From positions 1 to 20,178 of the forward strand of contig URZD01000012.1 in NCBI GenBank assembly GCA_900552305.1: DNA of 20,178 bases. Reading direction: 5' to 3'. Under the pieces are notes generated by a model. The model saw only the letters and a list, made by a program, of their open reading frames with translations. It ran no database searches and was not told the origin of the DNA. Shown piece after piece: positions 15,045 through 20,178 of this stretch; position 1 is the first letter of the stretch, and every line of letters begins with the position of its first letter. Source of the DNA: an uncultured Eubacteriales bacterium (GTDB lineage: Bacteria; Bacillota; Clostridia; Monoglobales; Monoglobaceae). A program made the position numbers and the translations under genes.

Positions 15045-15730
15045 GTAATTATAATGACGCATTTAACAAGGCTATAGATGAATTGCTTGATGAAGCTGCG
15101 CACATAACGGTCGAAAAGGACAGCGGCGAGCTTGAAATGCCGACCGATAATATCTCGTTTTCGGACGAACACGAAGCCAAAATGCAGCGTCTTTTTAAAT
15201 CCGAGCGGCGCAAAATTGCGGCAAAAAAATTCCGCAAATATGCGGTGCGCGCGGCGTGTATATTCCTTGCGCTTATTGTATTTTCCTGTGCAACGATTTT
15301 CAGCGTAAGCGCATGGCGTGTCCGTTTTCTGAACTTTATGTTTAATAAAGACGCGCCGAATACGGATTATAACTTCACGGACGAAAAACCTGCTCCACAA
15401 ATGGACGATAGGCTAAAGCTAAATTATATTCCGGAGGGATTTGAACTTAAAGACAGTAGCGAAAGTTCAAAAAGTCTTTTTTTGCAATTTGAAAATAAAA
15501 ACAAATACTTTCAACTTTCGGTAGATAATGTTAATGGCAATTTTAGTATTGATACAGAACAAGGAACGAAAGAGAAAGTAAAATTAAATGGTTATGATGC
15601 CGTGTACACAACTAATTCCAATATCAATGCTTTGATATTGCACGATGATGAATGGGCATACACGATTTTAGGAAACATCTCAAAAGATGAAATTTTCAAA
15701 ATAGCAAAAGGTCTAAAAAATAATTTTTAA
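15041..15730 (+). CDS. Membrane protein with C-terminal DUF4367 domain, probable anti-sigma factor
   Basis: A 229-residue single-pass protein. Residues 1-67 are polar and would lie in the cytoplasm, a transmembrane helix spans about 68-92, and the outside part ends in a DUF4367-like domain (about 125-229: LNYIPEGFEL, then DEWAYTILGNISKDEIFKIAKGL). This topology, and the 4-nt overlap with the sigma gene, fit an anti-sigma factor that senses something outside the cell; no zinc-binding ZAS motif is visible. The gene's composition changes sharply inside: 60-nt lines at 15181 and 15241 are 42% and 48% GC, those at 15481 and 15541 only 25% and 28% (counted by eye). The extracellular domain may have been exchanged. 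The sigma partner assignment is inference from context. Confidence 0.8.
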   Translation: MSNYNDAFNKAIDELLDEAAHITVEKDSGELEMPTDNISFSDEHEAKMQRLFKSERRKIAAKKFRKYAVRAACIFLALIVFSCATIFSVSAWRVRFLNFMFNKDAPNTDYNFTDEKPAPQMDDRLKLNYIPEGFELKDSSESSKSLFLQFENKNKYFQLSVDNVNGNFSIDTEQGTKEKVKLNGYDAVYTTNSNINALILHDDEWAYTILGNISKDEIFKIAKGLKNNF

Positions 15731-15749
15731 AAATTTTAGAAAATTTTGT

Positions 15750-15799
15750 CCCCTTTTTCATGTTTTTGGAGTTATATAAGTATAAAACATGAAAGGGGG
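15750..15799 (+). promoter_or_regulatory. Hairpin or palindromic operator covering the Shine-Dalgarno of the next gene
   Basis: The left arm, CCCC then TTTTTCATGTTTT (15750-15766), pairs with AAAACATGAAA then GGGGG (15784-15799) across a 17-nt loop; 11 bp are perfect and the C/G block pairs after a small bulge. The right arm is the ribosome binding site itself (AAAGGGGGTGA, 15792-15802). In RNA this would block translation. As DNA it could be an operator, since the loop contains the TATA-rich sequence TTATATAAGTATAAA. Confidence 0.45.
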
Positions 15800-15809
15800 T
15801 GACCTTGCT

Positions 15810-16229
15810 ATGAAAAAAGTATTGATAGTTTTAATGATTTTTGCTTTATGTGTCAGCAATATTGCTGTGTTTGCTGATAATACAGTAGCGTTTAATTCTC
15901 CTGATAGCATTATTCCATATAATATTGCGATTTCTTTTACCGATGCCGATATTTCCATTAACGCACTGGGGAGTGCATGGTGTTTTGGAAAAACTATTGT
16001 TAGTCCGGCATACAGTGCAGGAACAACAGTTGAATTACAACAAAACAATGGTGGTTGGCATAAGTTTAAATCTTGGAGTGCCACTGGTGCAAATACCGCA
16101 GTAGTAGATAAGTCGTATTATGTTGACAAAGGCTATTCTTATAGGTTGAAAGTAACACATAAAGCATACGACAGCAACGGAAAAACAGTTGAAACAATTG
16201 TGAAATACAGTAATGTTGTTGAATACTGA
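15810..16229 (+). CDS. Small secreted protein of unknown function
   Basis: A 139-residue exported protein. The signal peptide is MKKVLIVLMIF followed by a hydrophobic core, cleaved near residues 22-24 (VFA/DN). The mature about 116 residues are rich in Ser, Thr, Tyr, Val and Asn, with a Trp-containing centre (NNGGWHKFKSWSATG) and a closing GYSYRLKV..., pattern that suggests a small beta-sandwich. It resembles, loosely, small Clostridial secreted proteins of the DUF6147 kind; I am not sure of that. ATG 15810 is chosen because AGGGGGTGA lies 7 nt upstream; an in-frame ATG at 15789 precedes that site and would spoil the signal peptide. It is AT-rich and stands 79 nt after the DUF4367 gene, probably in the same surface-related unit. 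Confidence 0.78.
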   Translation: MKKVLIVLMIFALCVSNIAVFADNTVAFNSPDSIIPYNIAISFTDADISINALGSAWCFGKTIVSPAYSAGTTVELQQNNGGWHKFKSWSATGANTAVVDKSYYVDKGYSYRLKVTHKAYDSNGKTVETIVKYSNVVEY

Positions 16230-16307
16230 TAAAGACAAAATCAAAGAAAAAAAATCATTTTAAAAGGTCGATTTACTTTAAGAAAATATTTTATTGGAGA
16301 GTGTTTT

Positions 16308-17366
16308 ATGAAATTTAAAGCTATACGCAAACTCACACTTGTAGCAGCAGTTGCTGCTATATCCACAGTTATATGCGGGATAAGTGCGTCGGCATTTGTC
16401 GAAGGCTACGAAAATGCAACGGAGCTTACAAGCAGCATTACCGCAAGTATAACCAAAGACGGTCAAAATGATTGGTACAAATTCACGCTAACAGCCGACC
16501 AAGTTCCGACGCCGTACAGTGTTAATCTTAAAATTCCTACAAGTTGTGTTTATAATTTTGATTTAAGATACCGCGAAGCCGATTCCGATGAACGTCCGAC
16601 TATAGTATCAAACGAAACAATTGTAACAGGAACGCGCAACAGAACTATGCACGGTGTTCTTTATCAGCCCGGAACATATTTTATACGCGTATATTCACAA
16701 GACGGTAATTATAGCGGCATAGATACTTACAAAATATCAAGAAGCTCCGCAAAAAACACCACAGTATCGTTTTCGTTTGGCAGTAATCTGCCGGAGACAA
16801 ATGAGAGAACTGATTGGGCAGCCTGCGCCGATGTCCTCGGAAATTTCACATACAACAGGCGGTTTAAAAACAGTTCCTCGGGACGTAATTATAAAAACGC
16901 GTGTGTTTTTATAACTTCAAACTATACTTCGGATGATGCAAGCGAATATGCAGTACGTCAAAAAGCAAATCCCACACAGTTGGCAAAGGCTGCTGACTAC
17001 ATTTATGCGGGTGACGTGTTAAACACTCCCAAATTTGAGGTTGAAACCAATAAGATTTATACCATTGACGAATTGGCACGATTTGTTTATGAATATGACC
17101 AGCCGGTTGTATTTTATGTGGATTGCGAAGGTCAGGGCGCGAGCTACAGAAGATATGTGGTACTTGAAGCGGTAAGCGTTGGAAGAAATACTATAAAGTA
17201 TTATACGCCGGATACCGGAAGCAGAGTTACGGTTAACTATGATGATTTTCTTCAGGACGGTTTCCTCTTTGATGACGGTGACGGACTGGTATACAGAAGC
17301 ACCTATAAAGGTACAAATATTCTCGAAAGTAATTACAGAGCTACTTTACAGCCGGTTTATAACTAA
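16308..17366 (+). CDS. Secreted protein: PPC-like domain plus probable inactive papain/C39-like domain
   Basis: A 352-residue exported protein. The signal peptide runs to about residue 29 (cleavage in SASAF). Residues about 33-145 look like a bacterial pre-peptidase (PPC-like) beta-sandwich: NDWYKFTL, then YQPGTYFIRVYS, then DTYKIS. From about 160 the pattern resembles papain-like C39/C70 peptidases: TDWAACADVLGNF (168-180) corresponds to their catalytic-Cys segment but has Asp169 at the expected Cys position. The later block QPVVFYV, SYRRYVVLE, then VNYDDF matches the region that normally carries the catalytic His, here Arg. It would thus be a pseudo-protease that binds rather than cuts. GGAG precedes the ATG. 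The domain reading is inference from motif order, not a database match. Confidence 0.7.
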   Translation: MKFKAIRKLTLVAAVAAISTVICGISASAFVEGYENATELTSSITASITKDGQNDWYKFTLTADQVPTPYSVNLKIPTSCVYNFDLRYREADSDERPTIVSNETIVTGTRNRTMHGVLYQPGTYFIRVYSQDGNYSGIDTYKISRSSAKNTTVSFSFGSNLPETNERTDWAACADVLGNFTYNRRFKNSSSGRNYKNACVFITSNYTSDDASEYAVRQKANPTQLAKAADYIYAGDVLNTPKFEVETNKIYTIDELARFVYEYDQPVVFYVDCEGQGASYRRYVVLEAVSVGRNTIKYYTPDTGSRVTVNYDDFLQDGFLFDDGDGLVYRSTYKGTNILESNYRATLQPVYN

Positions 17367-17384
17367 AGAAAGGATGAAATTATT

Positions 17385-18128
17385 ATGAAATCAAACTTGT
17401 TTAAAACAATATCCGTGTCGTTATGCGCAGTAATTTTAAGCGCAAACGCATATGCGTTGACTACCGACGTTGCAGACAGCAGATATGATGAAATTTCATC
17501 AGCTTTAGAAAACAGCAGTGCGGTTATGTCTTATTTAAGTCCTGAAATTTCTGTTAAAGATTTGGAAAACGATGAAATTTATGATACCGCACCAAACAAA
17601 GTAAAAGCACAAGCGGCTTTACAGGAAAAACGAATAAAGTTTTACGGCGTTTCTGTTAATAGCAATACCACCTCTGTTTATTCTAAACTGGAAGAAAATA
17701 ACGATTTGTGGGTTGTTGCAAGTGATATTGACAACAGTATAGCATTTACATTCTTGAAAAAGGGCGAAGCGTTTGAAAGCGTTCAGGCAAGAATAAACGC
17801 ATTAAACCTTGACAACTCATACAAAGAAAGAATGTTACAGGCAGCACAGGAGCGTGCCGGCAAGTGGTATGTTATGTACGTTGCAGAGCAAAATTCATAT
17901 GACAACGCAAACAGCTTTATTGATGAAACCTCTATCCAAAATCTGTTATTGGAAAAAGGTATTGACAATATTGTAGATTTAAGGTATATTTATATTAGAA
18001 ATAACAATACGCTTGCTTTGTGTGTAAAGACATCGGATTCAGAATACATTCTCCCATATGTTACAAGCGGGGAAACAGGCGCTTTGTATTCCGTTGAAGA
18101 ATTTAAAAACTACATCCTGATAAGATAA
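17385..18128 (+). CDS. Secreted protein of unknown function, related to the neighbouring SLH protein
   Basis: A 247-residue exported protein with signal peptide MKSNLFKTISVSLCAVILSA and a cleavage site near AYA/LTT. No catalytic motif is recognised. Its C-terminal half shares a layout with the next protein: NNDLWVV versus SDTWLV, then SIQNLLLEKGI versus EILNLLIWDRL, then a YI(I/L)PY strand, then an Y(S/T)xxEF close. The two are therefore probably distant paralogues; this one lacks the linker and SLH anchor, so it would be free or bound by another protein. It follows the pseudo-protease gene by 18 nt with AAAGGATG before ATG, and is followed at once by a terminator. Confidence 0.75.
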   Translation: MKSNLFKTISVSLCAVILSANAYALTTDVADSRYDEISSALENSSAVMSYLSPEISVKDLENDEIYDTAPNKVKAQAALQEKRIKFYGVSVNSNTTSVYSKLEENNDLWVVASDIDNSIAFTFLKKGEAFESVQARINALNLDNSYKERMLQAAQERAGKWYVMYVAEQNSYDNANSFIDETSIQNLLLEKGIDNIVDLRYIYIRNNNTLALCVKTSDSEYILPYVTSGETGALYSVEEFKNYILIR

Positions 18129-18136
18129 TAATATAT

Positions 18137-18179
18137 ATGCACACAAGCAGTTCTGACTTTCTGCTTGTGTGCATTTTTT
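18137..18179 (+). terminator. Intrinsic terminator inside the secreted-protein cluster
   Basis: ATGCACACAAGCAG (18137-18150) pairs perfectly with CTGCTTGTGTGCAT (18161-18174) around a 10-nt loop, followed by a run of six Ts (18174-18179). It lies 8 nt after one stop codon and only about 30 nt before the next start. Confidence 0.92.
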
Positions 18180-18208
18180 ATCAAAATATAAAAAAAGGAG
18201 CAATTAAG

Positions 18209-19663
18209 ATGCGAAAAATTTTGTCTTTGATTATCTGTTTATTACTCTGCTTTAACATTGCCGCCGTGTTTGCTGCCGATAACGATTTGGTCGCAAAAGG
18301 CATGGCAAACGCACAAAAAACATTTTCCAAGTATATCGATATGGCTTTAAACGAATCCGGGATTGACCGTTCAACGATTGACGAAAAACAAATCAGTATT
18401 TCCGGGCTTTCGGATCACTATGGTATGAAAAGAAAACCCAATCCTTATGATGATTTTTACTCCGAGATGTCGGTAATTATACCGCTTGCAGACGGCTCTG
18501 ACACTTGGCTCGTTTTTTTTGAACAAGGTAAGATTACCGAAACGAGTTTAAGGAGCAAGCTAACAAATATGGTCGCTAAAATGAACTGCCCTATTGCGCT
18601 ATACACGGATGAGCCTGCAAAATTTATTGAGCAAAATAACTTTGATGATGTCGAAGAAATTTTAAATCTGCTTATTTGGGATCGTCTGCATATGAGCGCG
18701 TATTATGTAAAGAGCGGCGGCAAATGGTATATTATCCCGTATTACTTCTACAAAAGCTATTACAACAGAGCCAATAACGAAGAATGTAACTTTGAAATAG
18801 GAAAGGCTTACACACAGGACGAATTTATCAGAATCAGCGAGCTAGAAGACGAGGACACGCAGAAATACTTGCGTGAGCAACGGGAAAAAGAAGAACTCAA
18901 CGACACCTCTGACCCCATTTTATCCAAGGACAAAGACGGCAACGAAATAATCAAAAAACCCGGCAGTGACAAGTGGGAGCGGCTTGACGAGATTGACAAC
19001 GACACAAAAAAAGATACCGATAAGACGGATAAGACCGATAAAACCGACAAGGACAAAACTGAGGTTAAGGACACGGACAACAAGGATAAGGACAAAACCG
19101 ATGCAAAAACCGAGGATATAAAGACTAACGAAAAGACGGACACAAAAACAGACGAGCCAAAAGATACCAAACCCGAAATAAAGTTGACCGAAACACAGAA
19201 GGCGGACGCTTTAAATGAAAAGGGACTTTTCAAGGGTACGGAAAACGGCTATGAGCTTGACCGCACACTTACCCGCTCGGAGGGTGCAACAATGCTGATT
19301 CGCCTTCTCGGCAAGGAGGATAAGGCGCTTACATCCTCCTATACTCCTGTTTTTGATGACGTTGCAAAGGACGATTGGTACTACGGCTATGTTATGTGCG
19401 CATACAATAACAACATAGTTATGGGTACAAGCAGCACAGAGTTCACTCCCGACCGCGACATTTCGGCAAAGGAGTTTACAACTCTTGTACTCCGCGCCCT
19501 CGGTCACGAAACCGCCGCGCCGGAAAACGCTTTCCTTATGGCGCAGAATGCAGGTCTTTTGACATCTGACGAGGCTGCAGCGCTCGAAAGCAAACCTGAT
19601 TTCACACGCGGAGACATGGTGAGCATTACATACACCGCGAACGAAATCGCAAATCGGAAATAA
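18209..19663 (+). CDS. SLH-anchored surface protein with charged linker
   Basis: A 484-residue exported protein. The signal peptide is residues 1-22 (MRKILSLIICLLLCFNIAAV, then FA/AD). Residues about 25-225 form a globular domain related to the preceding 247-residue protein. A Lys/Asp/Thr linker (264-326) follows, and then three SLH domains (about 327-385, 389-445 and 446-484; VFDDVAKDDWYYGYV is the clearest), which would bind the protein to the cell wall. The start is ATG 18209, preceded by AAAGGAGC; the frame extends to 18137 but that part lies inside the terminator hairpin and before a perfect signal peptide. There is no room for a good promoter after that terminator, so expression may depend on read-through. 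Confidence 0.9.
   Translation: MRKILSLIICLLLCFNIAAVFAADNDLVAKGMANAQKTFSKYIDMALNESGIDRSTIDEKQISISGLSDHYGMKRKPNPYDDFYSEMSVIIPLADGSDTWLVFFEQGKITETSLRSKLTNMVAKMNCPIALYTDEPAKFIEQNNFDDVEEILNLLIWDRLHMSAYYVKSGGKWYIIPYYFYKSYYNRANNEECNFEIGKAYTQDEFIRISELEDEDTQKYLREQREKEELNDTSDPILSKDKDGNEIIKKPGSDKWERLDEIDNDTKKDTDKTDKTDKTDKDKTEVKDTDNKDKDKTDAKTEDIKTNEKTDTKTDEPKDTKPEIKLTETQKADALNEKGLFKGTENGYELDRTLTRSEGATMLIRLLGKEDKALTSSYTPVFDDVAKDDWYYGYVMCAYNNNIVMGTSSTEFTPDRDISAKEFTTLVLRALGHETAAPENAFLMAQNAGLLTSDEAAALESKPDFTRGDMVSITYTANEIANRK
18998..19186 (+). repeat. Low-complexity tandem codon repeat (Lys/Asp/Thr linker)
   Basis: The DNA consists of variants of GATAAGAC(C/G) and GACAAAAC units in frame, encoding repeated DKT, DKTD and TKTDEP words. 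It forms the spacer between the globular domain and the SLH anchor and may vary in length between strains. Confidence 0.8.
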
Positions 19664-19690
19664 AAAGCATAATACCGACAACCAAACATA

Positions 19691-19730
19691 CACAACCCCC
19701 GCTGCTCAAAAACGAACAGCGGGGGTTGTG
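19691..19730. terminator. Strong hairpin between convergent genes, without T-run
   Basis: CACAACCCCCGCTG (19691-19704) pairs perfectly with CAGCGGGGGTTGTG (19717-19730) around a 12-nt loop. It lies 28 nt after the SLH gene and 17 nt after the nucleoside hydrolase gene in the other direction. No T-run follows on either strand, so it may be a weak bidirectional terminator or an mRNA 3'-end stabiliser. Confidence 0.55.
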
Positions 19731-19747
19731 CCGTAAATATCCTGTTT

Positions 19748-20178
19748 TTATATCTCTCCGACAATCTTTTTCACAAGGTCGGCAAGAAGTACATCACGGT
19801 TTATGTGGTACACATACCGCATCGGCTCACCATCAGGGTCCGCGGTATAATGATAATCATAGGTTGGCAGCGATGTTTTCTCGATTCGCGACAGCATAAA
19901 ACGGTTATCATCATTGAGCAGCCACGCAACCGCAGTAACGTCCCATATACATCTTGTCCATGTTTTCACCGCGGTATATATTTCTGCTTCCTCAACCGTG
20001 CTTTTTGCAAGGTAGTCCGCAAGCTCATTTTTGCCCTTAAACCAGTATTCAAGCTCCGGCTTTGACACAGTAAAGCCGCTCACAACGCCCATACACGGCA
20101 GCTGAACAAACGGCGCGCCGCTTTTCATGATAACCCTTGCCGCCGCAATATCCTGTTTCATGTTAAATTCGTTTGTAT
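19748..20178 (-). CDS. Nucleoside hydrolase, C-terminal part (gene runs off the window)
   Basis: The last 143 codons of an inosine/uridine-preferring nucleoside hydrolase family enzyme, which splits ribonucleosides into base and ribose. The frame is open to the window edge (TNEFNMKQDIAAAR), so the ATG at 20161 is internal. EFN-x-x-QD followed by AARVI is the family's conserved nucleoside-binding stretch. IWDVTAVAWLLN contains the Asp that completes the calcium site in this family and the surrounding conserved helix. MRYVYHINRD near the end is also typical. The N-terminal DTDPGxDD motif would be outside the window. It is convergent with the SLH gene and unrelated to that cluster. Confidence 0.87.
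   Translation of the reverse strand, partial: TNEFNMKQDIAAARVIMKSGAPFVQLPCMGVVSGFTVSKPELEYWFKGKNELADYLAKSTVEEAEIYTAVKTWTRCIWDVTAVAWLLNDDNRFMLSRIEKTSLPTYDYHYTADPDGEPMRYVYHINRDVLLADLVKKIVGEI

Noticed and set aside
14709..15400. Minus-strand frames opposite the sigma and DUF4367 genes.
   Set aside because: They lie opposite well-supported genes that overlap by ATGA and match known families.

Overview
The window looks like the chromosome of a Gram-positive Bacillota of the class Clostridia, probably a gut-type lineage. The evidence is the proteins themselves: an HPr with the Bacillota-style His15 motif, a PpaX-like phosphatase, S-layer-homology (SLH) surface proteins, a MacAB/Ykn-like exporter, a sigma/DUF4367 pair, strong AGGAGG-type ribosome binding sites and sigma-A promoters. 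Most of the window is moderate in GC, but the secreted-protein block near 15.45-18.2 kb is clearly AT-richer. No tRNA, rRNA, CRISPR array, integrase or intact transposase was seen.

Left part, all on the minus strand. The window opens inside an HPr gene (1-106) with its own sigma-A promoter. Next is an apparent three-gene operon, asnB-like > ppaX-like > rluA-like (3683 down to 269), with a good promoter at 3716-3744. The asparagine-synthetase-like protein has Ser where the glutaminase nucleophile Cys should be, plus other glutamine-site losses. Upstream of it lie two CobW/COG0523-type P-loop genes: one with a very His-rich metal-binding insert, and one that fuses a P-loop domain to a TIGR03943/YcgQ-like C-terminal domain. 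An 800-bp region without genes (5924-6725) holds an internally repetitive, palindrome-rich segment bounded by a 17-nt inverted repeat.

Middle part. A four-gene minus-strand operon (12973 down to 6773) encodes a membrane-fusion-type adaptor with a duplicated adaptor core, an ABC ATPase, a MacB/FtsX-type permease and a 775-residue SLH-anchored surface protein. It ends in a strong terminator. Its promoter carries a TTCACA-N5-TTCACA direct repeat resembling a PhoP/OmpR-family box. Diverging from it is a phosphofructokinase gene (13283-14383) with its own promoter, leader hairpin and terminator.

Right part, plus strand. A sigma-70-family (ECF-like) factor overlaps a membrane protein with a C-terminal DUF4367 domain, the usual arrangement of a sigma/anti-sigma pair. 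Four genes for exported proteins follow: a 139-residue secreted protein preceded by a hairpin covering its Shine-Dalgarno sequence, a 352-residue protein that looks like a PPC-like domain plus a catalytically dead papain/C39-like domain, a 247-residue secreted protein, and a 484-residue SLH-anchored protein behind an intercistronic terminator. I read these as one cell-surface module. It is the best candidate here for an undescribed system, but its function cannot be read from the sequence. The window ends in the C-terminal part of a nucleoside hydrolase gene on the minus strand.
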